Source: Bacillus sp. AFS015802 (GTDB lineage: Bacteria > Bacillota > Bacilli > Bacillales > Bacillaceae_B). From it: a DNA stretch of 64,000 nucleotides. The notes beneath the pieces are model-generated. The model worked only from the letters and a program-made list of their open reading frames with translations. It did not search any database and was not told the DNA's origin. The position numbers and the translations under genes are program-made. This document shows positions 1-7,413 of this stretch, piece by piece. The DNA is taken from positions 75,200-139,199 of the forward strand of contig NZ_NTUP01000012.1 in assembly GCF_002561455.1 (NCBI RefSeq), written 5' to 3'. Positions within the stretch are counted from its first letter, which is position 1; each line of letters begins with the position of its first letter.

Positions 1-359
1 TTCAGGTTCTTTTTTATTTACAAAAGGGATGAACTGCCAGTTGGACGGTCACTCCTCCCTCTCGTTTGACTGCACAGTTCCCGTCTCATTACAACCACCT
101 ATTATAGATGGAAAATGTAATCAATTTGTCTTATTTGAATTATTATTTCTACTTAAAACCCGACAAGGTATATACCTCTAAGGGAGAAATGTTACAGATC
201 CTTCAAAATAGCTTAAAACATGTATAAAAAATGGCAGTTTATTTCAAATGATTCCCATGGCCTAGTTTAGGGGAGGTGGAAATCGAGGTAAACACCGATT
301 AAACAGAATAAAGCATGGCACGTCAGTCGTTGGCTACACCACTAAAGAGGAGAGATTCG
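1..359. other. Leader region upstream of the gas vesicle operon
   Basis: There is no credible coding region here. The DNA is AT-rich and should contain the promoter of the gvp operon, but I see no pair of boxes that clearly matches SigA or SigB spacing. A possible -10 (TATAAA, 223-228) has no good -35 partner. A strong Shine-Dalgarno (AGAGGAGAG) lies just before gvpA. Confidence 0.5.
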
Positions 360-620
360 ATGAGTATTCAAAAAAGTAATGATAGCTCAAGTCTCGCGGA
401 AGTAATTGATAGAATCCTGGATAAAGGAATCGTCATTGATGCGTTTGCAAGGGTTTCCTTAGTAGGAATCGAGATTCTTACAATAGAAGCACGGGTCGTA
501 ATCGCAAGTGTGGATACATGGTTACGATATGCAGAAGCAGTTGGACTATTAAGAGATGAGGTCCAGGAAGAAGGTCTCGCCAAGCAGGAGAATGAAAGAG
601 GGACCGCATTCAGCATATAA
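360..620 (+). CDS. gvpA: Gas vesicle structural protein GvpA
   Basis: GvpA is the small hydrophobic protein that builds the ribs of the gas vesicle wall. The 86-residue product has the family core: [16 protein letters not shown], then [29 protein letters not shown]. The ATG at 360 follows AGAGGAGAG at normal spacing; an upstream in-frame ATG at 315 would add 15 residues foreign to the family and is rejected. This is the first gene of the operon. A near-identical second copy lies at 1681. The family call is certain. Confidence 0.97.
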   Translation: MSIQKSNDSSSLAEVIDRILDKGIVIDAFARVSLVGIEILTIEARVVIASVDTWLRYAEAVGLLRDEVQEEGLAKQENERGTAFSI

Positions 621-669
621 ACAAGTAAATAAAATATAGTTTTACTATTTAATAGAAAAGAGGATGAAT

Positions 670-1161
670 ATGTCAGAAGTGAAAAGCAGTCAACAAGTAG
701 AAGAAACGAAAAATACGGAAGAAAATGAAGAGCAATCAGCTGAAAACAGACAATCCATGAATTATGCGATTATCGGCGGAGTAGTCGGAGCTGGTATCGG
801 ATTACTTTCGAATCCAGGTACAGGTAAGAAAATGGTGGACAGTTTAGGGAAGTCAGAAGTGATGAGAGCCGCAAGTAAAGAACTGCGAAGATCAGCACAG
901 GAATTTTTGACAGAGCAAGCCATTATTACGCTCAGACAGTCGGCTACAGGATATATGAGCAAGTTGGAAGGTGGCTTGCTGTCACCAAAAAAGAAAAAAG
1001 AAGAGGCATCGGAAAACTCAGATGTTAAAGTTGAAAACAGCGAAAGTTCTTCCAATCAATCAGAAGAATTAGAAGAAATCAAAGAAGAGAACAAGAATTT
1101 GAATGAGCGTTTAGAACGCATCGAGGAAATGCTTAACAGCCTGGTTGAGTCTAAGAAATAA
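670..1161 (+). CDS. gvpP: Gas vesicle accessory protein GvpP
   Basis: This 163-residue acidic protein occupies the gvpP place of the B. megaterium-type operon. Its exact role is unknown in the family. Residues about 31-55 form a glycine-rich hydrophobic stretch (IIGGVVGAGIGLL) followed by SNPGTGKK, like the YtxH membrane motif. The C-terminus is a charged coiled coil (ENKNLNERLERIEEML). The ATG at 670 is preferred over 664 because AGAGG directly abuts 664. A similar layout recurs in GvpT. Confidence 0.85.
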   Translation: MSEVKSSQQVEETKNTEENEEQSAENRQSMNYAIIGGVVGAGIGLLSNPGTGKKMVDSLGKSEVMRAASKELRRSAQEFLTEQAIITLRQSATGYMSKLEGGLLSPKKKKEEASENSDVKVENSESSSNQSEELEEIKEENKNLNERLERIEEMLNSLVESKK

Positions 1162-1185
1162 GCGCATCCCTGAAGGGGGCATTAC

Positions 1186-1659
1186 ATGAGTAAGCCTGTA
1201 AAAAAAGCAGTCGGCAAGATGGCTAAAAAAGCATACGACCATGCTCCGGAGCCCGTGAAAGAGAAAGTGAAAGATACGCTGAAAGAAAAAGCGAAAGAAA
1301 CATTTGTGAACAGTGTGGAAGACGGCCTTCAATCAAAAGCTAACGAAGCATCAGAGAAGTTAGAGAACGCAAAAGAGAAAAATGCCGATAATGTTCATAC
1401 CAAAGCAGAAGAAGCAAAAGAAAAAGTCCAGGATGTCCTGCTTTCGGTACGGGAAAAGTTAGGGAACGCAAAAGAAGCAGGAGAAGAGTTCCAAAAGAAA
1501 ATTTCTTCATCGAATGACAAACAAACAAAAGTTAAAGGCGTGGGAAATATCAAGGGAGCAAGTGACATCAAGAGCTCCTTTAATATAAAGAGTTCCACTG
1601 AAATCAAAAGTTCTGAAAACATTAAATCTTCAAAAGACATCAAGACAATTTGTTCATAA
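1186..1659 (+). CDS. gvpQ: Gas vesicle accessory protein GvpQ with C-terminal six-residue repeats
   Basis: This 157-residue, lysine- and glutamate-rich, probably helical protein sits in the gvpQ position. The first two thirds are amphipathic helix (KVKDTLKEKAKETF, AEEAKEKVQDVLLSVREKL), resembling LEA or apolipoprotein-like proteins. The last 38 residues are about six tandem hexapeptides of the type xxIKSS (SDIKSS, FNIKSS, TEIKSS, ENIKSS). RBS AAGGGGGC precedes ATG 1186. Function is not established; assignment rests on operon position and composition. Confidence 0.8.
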   Translation: MSKPVKKAVGKMAKKAYDHAPEPVKEKVKDTLKEKAKETFVNSVEDGLQSKANEASEKLENAKEKNADNVHTKAEEAKEKVQDVLLSVREKLGNAKEAGEEFQKKISSSNDKQTKVKGVGNIKGASDIKSSFNIKSSTEIKSSENIKSSKDIKTICS

Positions 1660-1680
1660 ACACCGGAAGGAGAATAACAA

Positions 1681-1941
1681 TTGGCTATTCAAAAGAGTAA
1701 TAACAGTTCAAGTTTAGCAGAAGTCATCGACCGAATTCTAGATAAAGGGATCGTCATTGACGCATTTGCAAGGGTGTCTGTAGTTGGAATTGAAATTTTG
1801 ACAGTTGAAGCAAGGGTCGTCATCGCAAGCGTCGATACATGGTTGCGCTATGCAGAGGCAGTAGGTCTCTTACGGGATGATGTCGAAGAAAACGGACTTG
1901 CTACACAGCAGAACGAAAGAAGCTCCCAGTTCAGCATCTAA
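1681..1941 (+). CDS. gvpB: Second gas vesicle structural protein (GvpB, GvpA paralogue)
   Basis: An 86-residue GvpA-family protein that differs from the 360-620 copy at only a small number of positions, mainly in the C-terminal tail (conserved FSI end). It is a second rib protein; B. megaterium carries the same pair, where the second copy is the main structural one. Translation starts at TTG 1681 behind AAGGAG, whereas gvpA uses ATG. The next gene is separated by a hairpin. Confidence 0.95.
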   Translation: MAIQKSNNSSSLAEVIDRILDKGIVIDAFARVSVVGIEILTVEARVVIASVDTWLRYAEAVGLLRDDVEENGLATQQNERSSQFSI

Positions 1942-1968
1942 AGGGAGTGCCAGCAAAAGAATATATGT

Positions 1969-2003
1969 ATGAAGGGGGCCATTATTGGCACCCTCCCCTT
2001 CAT
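1969..2003 (+). promoter_or_regulatory. Intercistronic hairpin between gvpB and gvpR
   Basis: ATGAAGGGG (1969-1977) pairs perfectly with CCCCTTCAT (1995-2003), and an inner GCC/GGC can extend the fold. No T-tract follows, so it is not a classical terminator. It may stabilise or process the upstream gvpA-P-Q-B transcript, lowering the output of the genes downstream; this role is inference. Confidence 0.5.
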
Positions 2004-2021
2004 CTACAGTAGGAGGCAGCT

Positions 2022-2288
2022 ATGGTAATCAAAGAAATCATGAATAGTGTGACGGATTTCTTCAATGAACATGTAGCTCCGGTCCATAAGATTACGTCAG
2101 TGGAACTGACAGAAGACGAAGGCTGGAAACTGCAAGTTGAAGTGATTGAAGAAAAGGAATATATGAAGAAATATGCGAAAGACGAAATGCTTGGAACATA
2201 TGATGTTCTCCTTAATAAAGAAAAGGAAGTCACGTCTTTTAAACGACGGGATATCCGTTACAGAAGTGCCATTGGACAGGAAATGTAG
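2022..2288 (+). CDS. gvpR: Gas vesicle protein GvpR (GvpO-like)
   Basis: This 88-residue protein lies in the gvpR slot directly before gvpN. The sequence (MVIKEIMNSVTDFFNEHVAPVHKITSV..., with EGWKLQVEVIEEKEYM) resembles the GvpO/GvpR family of gas vesicle accessory proteins. Their action is poorly understood; they are usually said to help regulation or assembly. RBS AGGAGG lies seven bases before ATG 2022. The family call is good, the detailed function is open. Confidence 0.85.
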   Translation: MVIKEIMNSVTDFFNEHVAPVHKITSVELTEDEGWKLQVEVIEEKEYMKKYAKDEMLGTYDVLLNKEKEVTSFKRRDIRYRSAIGQEM

Positions 2289-2317
2289 TGTCCTGAGCGA
2301 GTAGGAGGGAATTGTAC

Positions 2318-3241
2318 GTGACGGTCTTAACAAAACGGATCAAAAAGGATAGCAGGGCATTAATACAAGATGATGAAACGAAAGAATTGCTTTCGCGCTC
2401 ATTGCAATACCTTAAAGCTGGATATCCTGTGCATTTCACGGGTCCTTCCGGGGCCGGGAAAACATCTCTTGCACTCGCTTTGGCGAAAAAGAGAAAAAGA
2501 CCGGTGATGCTCATGCACGGTAATCACGAATTGAATAATAAAGACTTAATCGGTGATTTTACGGGTTATACCAGTAAAAAGGTCGTTGATCAATATGTAC
2601 GATCCGTTTATAAAAAGGACGAAAGCGTCACAGAGACATGGAGAGACGGACGTTTGCTGGAAGCCGTCAAGAATGGTTATACCCTTGTATACGATGAATT
2701 TACACGATCACAGCCGACGACGAATAATATCTTCCTATCCATTTTGGAAGAAGGAATCATTCCTTTGTACGGTTCGAAGCTGACAGAGCCTTTTATTAGA
2801 GTACATCCGGAATTTGCCATCATATTTACTAGTAATCCTGCAGAGTATGCAGGGGTTTATCAAACACAGGATGCTCTATTGGATCGGTTGATCACCATTA
2901 ACGTAGATTACAAGGGAGCGGAACAAGAGGCAAAGATTGTATCAGAAAAAGCTAACCTGGTTATGAGTGAAGCAAGAGCGATCACGACACTCATATCAAC
3001 ATTACGCGATCAATGTACAAATGAAATGAACGGACCGAGCTTGCGTGCTTCCTTAATGATTGCAAGACTCGCCATTGAATCGGACATTCCCATAGACGGT
3101 AAGGATGCAGATTTTCAACGTCTATGTATTGATATAGCAGCACATAGTATAAGTCGATGTATCGACGAAGAAAACCCACAAGAAAAAGCAGAACAATTGA
3201 TTATAGATGCATGTAAACGAATGAAGGTATCTGAGGAATAA
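2318..3241 (+). CDS. gvpN: Gas vesicle AAA ATPase GvpN
   Basis: GvpN is a MoxR-type AAA+ ATPase needed for enlargement of gas vesicles. The protein is about 307 residues. It shows Walker A GPSGAGKTS near residue 42, a Walker B-like LVYDEFTRS near 125, and sensor FTSNPAEYAG near 168. GTG 2318 is the likely start because TAGGAGGGA lies about eight bases upstream; the TTG at 2312 is too close to it. The gene is followed after 14 bases by gvpF. Confidence 0.95.
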   Translation: MTVLTKRIKKDSRALIQDDETKELLSRSLQYLKAGYPVHFTGPSGAGKTSLALALAKKRKRPVMLMHGNHELNNKDLIGDFTGYTSKKVVDQYVRSVYKKDESVTETWRDGRLLEAVKNGYTLVYDEFTRSQPTTNNIFLSILEEGIIPLYGSKLTEPFIRVHPEFAIIFTSNPAEYAGVYQTQDALLDRLITINVDYKGAEQEAKIVSEKANLVMSEARAITTLISTLRDQCTNEMNGPSLRASLMIARLAIESDIPIDGKDADFQRLCIDIAAHSISRCIDEENPQEKAEQLIIDACKRMKVSEE

Positions 3242-3255
3242 AGGAGAGTTTTATA

Positions 3256-4020
3256 ATGAGTCAGGAAGAAATGGGGATTTATATTTTTTGTGCCATACAA
3301 ACCAGTGATGATGATCAATTTGGTTCGATTGAAATAGAAGGCAAAGAACGTGAGACGTTCACGATCAGATATAAGGACGCAGCGATGGTAGCAGCAGAAG
3401 TGCCTATGAAAATTTATCATCCTAAGAAGCAGAATTTACTGATGCATCAGGGAGCTGTATCCCGTGTCATGGAACAAAAGGATACCGTCATCCCGATCAG
3501 CTTCGGAAATGTTTTTAAAACAAGGGACGATGTAGAAGCCCTGCTTGAAAATCTTTATCCCCAGTTCGAAACTCTTTTCCCGGCCATTAAAGGGAAAATC
3601 GAGCTGGGCTTAAAGGTTATCGGTAAAAAGGAATGGCTTGAAGCCATGGTGAAGGATAACCCGCAGGTGGAAAAAATGGCCACAGCCGTTAAAGGGAAAT
3701 CTGAATCCGCAGCGTATTATGACCGGATTCAGCTTGGCGGAATGGCTCAGAAGTTGTTTGCCTCCCTGCAAAGTGAGATTAAGGAAGAAGTGTTTGCACC
3801 TCTTGAGGAAGAGGCAGTATCGGCAAAAGCTAACGATCCATCAAGTGAGAAAATGCTTCTTAACGCTTCTTTCTTAATTGACCGGGATCAGGAAGAGTCA
3901 TTCGATCAAAAGGTAAATGAAGCACACGAGAAATGGAAGGATAAGGTCGAATTTAATTACAGCGGTCCTTGGCCGGCTTACAACTTTGTCAACATACGCT
4001 TGAAGGTTGAGGAAGGCTGA
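3256..4020 (+). CDS. gvpF: Gas vesicle assembly protein GvpF
   Basis: A GvpF/GvpL-family protein of 254 residues, a minor assembly component thought to bind GvpA during nucleation. Family signs are the N-terminal IYIFCAIQT strand, the VIPISFGNVFK segment near residue 77 and the C-terminal SGPWPAYNFVNIRL motif. RBS AAAGGAG precedes ATG 3256. The stop overlaps the start of gvpG by one base, so the two are translationally coupled. A second family member, gvpL, lies downstream. Confidence 0.95.
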   Translation: MSQEEMGIYIFCAIQTSDDDQFGSIEIEGKERETFTIRYKDAAMVAAEVPMKIYHPKKQNLLMHQGAVSRVMEQKDTVIPISFGNVFKTRDDVEALLENLYPQFETLFPAIKGKIELGLKVIGKKEWLEAMVKDNPQVEKMATAVKGKSESAAYYDRIQLGGMAQKLFASLQSEIKEEVFAPLEEEAVSAKANDPSSEKMLLNASFLIDRDQEESFDQKVNEAHEKWKDKVEFNYSGPWPAYNFVNIRLKVEEG

Positions 4021-4280
4021 TGATTCATAAATTGGTGAGTGCACCAATTAATATGGTCATAAAAGTCGCTGAAAAGATCAAAGAAGAAGCAGACAAAGAA
4101 TTGTACGACCTTCCTACCATTCAGCAAAAATTGATTCAGCTTCAAATGATGTATGAATTAGGAGAAATTCCTGAGGAAGCATTCCAGGAAAAAGAAGATG
4201 AACTCTTAACAAGGTATGAAATCGCGAAACAGATGGAAATGGAACAATGGGAAGAACTAACGAAAAAGAAACAAGGGTGA
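4020..4280 (+). CDS. gvpG: Gas vesicle protein GvpG
   Basis: GvpG is a small helical assembly protein. This one has 86 residues and the typical pattern: hydrophobic N-terminus (LVSAPINMVIKVAEKIKEEA), then LYDLPTIQQKLIQLQMMYELGEIPEEAF and a charged tail. Start ATG 4020 shares a base with the gvpF stop; its RBS (GAGGAAGG) is inside gvpF. gvpL starts four bases after its stop. The assignment is firm, the molecular role less so. Confidence 0.93.
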   Translation: MIHKLVSAPINMVIKVAEKIKEEADKELYDLPTIQQKLIQLQMMYELGEIPEEAFQEKEDELLTRYEIAKQMEMEQWEELTKKKQG

Positions 4281-4284
4281 TCAA

Positions 4285-5091
4285 ATGAGCGATTTACTTT
4301 ATTTATACGGCTTAATACCGACAAAAGAAGCAAATAAAGAAAACCTGCCCTCCATGAAAGGATTCGATGGAGAAAGTGAGCTGTACACGATAGAAATCGG
4401 TGGCGTGACAGCCATTGTTAGTGATTTACCATCAAATGAATACTCTGAAGAGACCATTAAGGACAAAGTTGATAACGACATGGACTGGCTTCAGGAAAAG
4501 GCGTTTCATCATCACGAAACGGTATTGATGGTTTCAAAGTTGTATACCATCGTCCCCTTGAAGTTCTGTACATTATATAAAAACGAAGATAGCCTCAAGT
4601 CCACAATAGAAGGTAATCGAAATAAGCTGGAGACGACTTTTGAACAGCTGGATGGAAACGAAGAGTGGAACGTCAAGATCTACTGTGACGATAAGCTGCT
4701 GAAAGAACAGGTTAGTGAGAACAATCCATCCATCGAAGCCAAAAGGAAAGAAATCAGCGAATTACCAAAGGGCAGGCAGTTCTTTGAAAAGAAAAAAATC
4801 GATCAGCTGATTGATCGGGAACTTGAAAACGAAAAGAACCGGCTTTGTGAAGAGGTTCATGAAAAGCTGAAAGAACATTCTCTGCATGGGAATGTCAAAA
4901 AGAATTGGAGTAAAGATGTAACAGGCCGACAGGAACATATGGCGTGGAATAGTGTATTTCTCCTTCCAGGATCCAAAGTAGATGAATTTGTCGATGAAAT
5001 AAAGCAATACGAAGAAGAACTGGGACACGCAGGTTGGAAAATTGAAGCATCCGGCCCTTGGCCACCTTATCATTTTTCTAGTTTTTCTTAA
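4285..5091 (+). CDS. gvpL: Gas vesicle assembly protein GvpL
   Basis: Second GvpF/GvpL-family protein, 268 residues. It shows LLYLYGLIPT at the N-terminus, VLMVSKLYTIVPLKFCTLYKNED near residue 80, and ends in ASGPWPPYHFSSFS, matching the GPWP motif of GvpF at 3256. It is a minor vesicle component acting in assembly. AGGGTGA just upstream overlaps the gvpG end, so expression is coupled. Confidence 0.95.
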   Translation: MSDLLYLYGLIPTKEANKENLPSMKGFDGESELYTIEIGGVTAIVSDLPSNEYSEETIKDKVDNDMDWLQEKAFHHHETVLMVSKLYTIVPLKFCTLYKNEDSLKSTIEGNRNKLETTFEQLDGNEEWNVKIYCDDKLLKEQVSENNPSIEAKRKEISELPKGRQFFEKKKIDQLIDRELENEKNRLCEEVHEKLKEHSLHGNVKKNWSKDVTGRQEHMAWNSVFLLPGSKVDEFVDEIKQYEEELGHAGWKIEASGPWPPYHFSSFS

Positions 5092-5114
5092 TCACAAAAT
5101 AAGGAATGAGAAAT

Positions 5115-5390
5115 ATGACAGTCAGAGAATCGATCGAGAACAAAGATATAGCCCTAATTGATATTTTAGATGTCATTCTCGATAAAGGTGTGGCAATCAA
5201 GGGAGATTTGATTATATCCATTGCCGGGGTCGACCTCGTGTATCTGGATTTACGAGTGCTGATTTCCTCAGTGGAAACATTGGTTCAGCATAAACAGGGA
5301 ACGCGCAAAACAATAACGTCCGATCAATTCGATCAAGAAAGGGAGGGATTGATTCATGCAACAGGCCAGCGGGACAAATGGGCGAATTAA
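5115..5390 (+). CDS. gvpS: Gas vesicle protein GvpS (GvpA family)
   Basis: A 91-residue GvpA-family protein with the core ALIDILDVILDKGVAIKGD followed by VDLVYLDLRVLISSVETLV. Such minor GvpA-like proteins (GvpS, GvpJ, GvpM) are thought to shape vesicle ends or nucleation. ATG 5115 has AAGGA at good spacing; ATG 5106 overlaps that site. The last 35 bases overlap gvpK in another frame. Confidence 0.92.
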   Translation: MTVRESIENKDIALIDILDVILDKGVAIKGDLIISIAGVDLVYLDLRVLISSVETLVQHKQGTRKTITSDQFDQEREGLIHATGQRDKWAN

Positions 5391-5640
5391 TTTCGACCCG
5401 GAAAAAGCAGAACAAGGACTGGCACAGCTTGTATTGACCGTTGTAGAACTATTAAGGCAAATCGTCGAAAGGCATGCCATGCGGCGTGTCGAAGGCGGTA
5501 CATTAACGGATGAACAAGTGGAGAATCTCGGCATTGCCCTAATGAACTTAGAAGAAAAAATGGAAGAGTTGAAAGAGGTATTTGGTCTTGATGCAGAAGA
5601 CTTGAATATAGATCTTGGTCCTTTAGGGAGTTTAATGTAA
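5356..5640 (+). CDS. gvpK: Gas vesicle protein GvpK
   Basis: GvpK is an essential small accessory protein. The product is 94 residues and carries the family signature: INFDPEKAEQGLAQLVLTVVELLRQIVERHAMRRVEGG, then LTDEQVENLGIALMNLEEKMEEL. RBS GGGAGGG precedes ATG 5356, placed within the end of gvpS, which suggests translational coupling. gvpJ starts 19 bases after its stop. Confidence 0.95.
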   Translation: MQQASGTNGRINFDPEKAEQGLAQLVLTVVELLRQIVERHAMRRVEGGTLTDEQVENLGIALMNLEEKMEELKEVFGLDAEDLNIDLGPLGSLM

Positions 5641-5659
5641 TGCCGATTAGGGAGGTTAC

Positions 5660-5995
5660 ATGATGGGAATGGAGCATCCGGTACAATCCAACACAATCGT
5701 GGATGTATTAGAAAAGATTTTAGATAAAGGAGTTGTCGTAGCAGGAGATATTACGGTGGGAATCGCCGATGTCGAGCTGCTTACGATAAAGATCCGCTTA
5801 ATCGTTGCTTCTGTAGATAAAGCAAAAGAAATAGGTATGGACTGGTGGGAAAATGATCCCTATTTAAGTTCCAAAGCCGCAGATAACAACACGAGAGCAC
5901 TGGAAGAGGAAAATAAGAAATTACAGGAAAGACTGGAATCACTTGAAAAGAAACTGGATACAAACCGTCTTAATACGGCGGAAACAACAAACTAA
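5660..5995 (+). CDS. gvpJ: Gas vesicle protein GvpJ (GvpA family plus coiled coil)
   Basis: A 111-residue GvpA-family minor protein. Residues about 10-60 carry the GvpA core (VDVLEKILDKGVVVAGDITV, VELLTIKIRLIVASVDKA). Unlike GvpA it has a C-terminal coiled coil (ENKKLQERLESLEKKL) that closely matches those of GvpP and GvpT in the same operon. RBS GGGAGG precedes ATG 5660; a second ATG at 5663 is possible. Confidence 0.92.
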   Translation: MMGMEHPVQSNTIVDVLEKILDKGVVVAGDITVGIADVELLTIKIRLIVASVDKAKEIGMDWWENDPYLSSKAADNNTRALEEENKKLQERLESLEKKLDTNRLNTAETTN

Positions 5996-6010
5996 TTGGA
6001 GGTTTTACCG

Positions 6011-6850
6011 ATGGCAGAAAAAAATAATACGCAAAACACAACAATTGAGAATCAAGGACAGGAAAAAAATTCAACAGAAAAGAATTCAACAAATGAGAAC
6101 AAAACAAGAAGAAGTGGCCCAATCAAGAGAACTGTAGCTGGGAGTCTATTGGGAGCAACGGTAGGATATCTGGCAACACCCGAAAACGGAAAGAAACTTC
6201 TGGACCGTATTGATCAGGAGAAAATCAAGAGCAAAAGCCTGGACTTCGGGAAAGCGGCAAAAGAAAAATCCAGAAAAGCCGCTGTCACGTTAAAATCGTC
6301 AACAGCCAACCTGTTTAAGCGTGACAAAGATGAAGAAGCTTCTGAAGACTCGGAAACGGCCGTAAATTCAACAGAAACGAACAGCCAAGAGGAAGAGTCG
6401 AACCAAGACTATGAAGCTCTTAAACAGGAAAATGAAGAGCTTCAGAACCGCCTGGAGCAATTAGAAGAGAAAATGAATCAAATTGCCGCAGCACGTGAAG
6501 ATGAAAGCGATGAAGAGGAAGACGACGATGAAGAAGACAAAGAAGAAACTTCTTCAAGTAAGAAATCTTCTAAAAAGTCTAAGGAAGATGCGTCTGATGA
6601 AGACGAAGAGGATGAAGAAGACGAAGATACTGATGAAGATGAAAACGCAGACGACGAAGAAGATAGCGATGATGAGGAAGAAGCTTCAGACAAGAAGAAA
6701 TCAAACGGCAAATCTGGTTCAAAGGGAAAGAAGCGTTCTACTCGCAAGTCTTCAGCTAAAAGTAAAAAATCTGCAAAAAAAGATGATGATAAAGCCGAAG
6801 ATCAAGACGAAGATACAACACTTTCTACCGAAGATGATACTGTAGCTTAA
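6011..6850 (+). CDS. gvpT: Gas vesicle protein GvpT, extended acidic form
   Basis: A 279-residue protein in the gvpT position. Residues 43-62 form a YtxH-like motif (AGSLLGATVGYLATPENGKK), 135-160 a coiled coil, about 160-235 a run of Asp/Glu with short Ser/Lys patches, and the tail is Lys/Ser-rich then acidic. The low-complexity half looks disordered. The start is ATG 6011 behind TTGGAGG; an upstream TTG is part of that site. Function is not established. Confidence 0.82.
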   Translation: MAEKNNTQNTTIENQGQEKNSTEKNSTNENKTRRSGPIKRTVAGSLLGATVGYLATPENGKKLLDRIDQEKIKSKSLDFGKAAKEKSRKAAVTLKSSTANLFKRDKDEEASEDSETAVNSTETNSQEEESNQDYEALKQENEELQNRLEQLEEKMNQIAAAREDESDEEEDDDEEDKEETSSSKKSSKKSKEDASDEDEEDEEDEDTDEDENADDEEDSDDEEEASDKKKSNGKSGSKGKKRSTRKSSAKSKKSAKKDDDKAEDQDEDTTLSTEDDTVA

Positions 6851-6869
6851 CGATAAAGGAGATGTGAAA

Positions 6870-7271
6870 ATGAGTGTAGAATCAGGTACAGGGAAGGATA
6901 GCATTTTAGAATTTTTTGTACAGGCATCAAACAAGCATGATTTTTCATTAGACATCACCTTAAACGTCAAGGGAGCTGTCGTAACAGGTACCCTCGTCTC
7001 CGCAAAGGAATACTTCGATTCATTGAGTGAAACCTTTGAGGATGGCAGTGATGTAGCTCAGAAGCTGAGCGAGGAGCTTGCCAAAGCCGGGGAATCTGTA
7101 GAAGGAAACCAAAGTGCTGAAGCCCACTTTATTCACCTGAAGAACGCGAAGGTGTATTGTGGCGACAGCAAACCTACCCCTTCAAAAGGGAAAATCATGT
7201 GGCGTGGGAAAATAAGCGAGGTCGATGGGTTTTTCTTGGGAAAAATTGCAGAATCGAAGAGTAGTAAATAA
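6870..7271 (+). CDS. gvpU: Gas vesicle protein GvpU
   Basis: Last gene of the operon, 133 residues. In B. megaterium GvpU is reported to drive clustering of vesicles in the cell. Visible features are ILEFFVQASNKHDFSLDITLNVKGAVVTGTLVSAKEYF in the N-terminal half and a C-terminal GKIMWRGKISEVDGFFLG. ATG 6870 has AAAGGAG eight bases upstream; GTG 6864 is too close. A strong terminator follows ten bases after the stop. Confidence 0.93.
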   Translation: MSVESGTGKDSILEFFVQASNKHDFSLDITLNVKGAVVTGTLVSAKEYFDSLSETFEDGSDVAQKLSEELAKAGESVEGNQSAEAHFIHLKNAKVYCGDSKPTPSKGKIMWRGKISEVDGFFLGKIAESKSSK

Positions 7272-7280
7272 GCAAAAAAT

Positions 7281-7308
7281 AAGCGACTGAAATCTTTCAG
7301 TCGCTTTT
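7281..7308 (+). terminator. Terminator of the gvp operon
   Basis: AAGCGACTGAAA and TTTCAGTCGCTT form a perfect 12-bp stem with a two-base gap, followed by TT. It lies just after gvpU and ends the gas vesicle transcript. Confidence 0.85.
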
Positions 7309-7367
7309 AAACGTTTAGGAGATCAGGGAAAGGCATTATTTCCCGGGCAGGAATCAGCTTCATAAAG

Positions 7368-7407
7368 AAAAGATCCCCTTTTCATGATAGGTGGAAAGGG
7401 GATCTTT
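7368..7407 (-). terminator. Terminator of the metallophosphoesterase gene
   Basis: AAAGATCCCC (7368-7378 area) pairs with GGGGATCTTT (7398-7407). It lies just past the stop of the minus-strand gene at 7414; T-rich flanks on both sides mean it could act in both directions. Confidence 0.75.
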
Positions 7408-7413
7408 GCATTC

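Noticed and set aside
6478-6845. Two long overlapping open frames on both strands inside gvpT
   Set aside because: They are by-products of the low-complexity Asp/Glu-rich gvpT sequence (Ser-rich and Lys-rich shadows).
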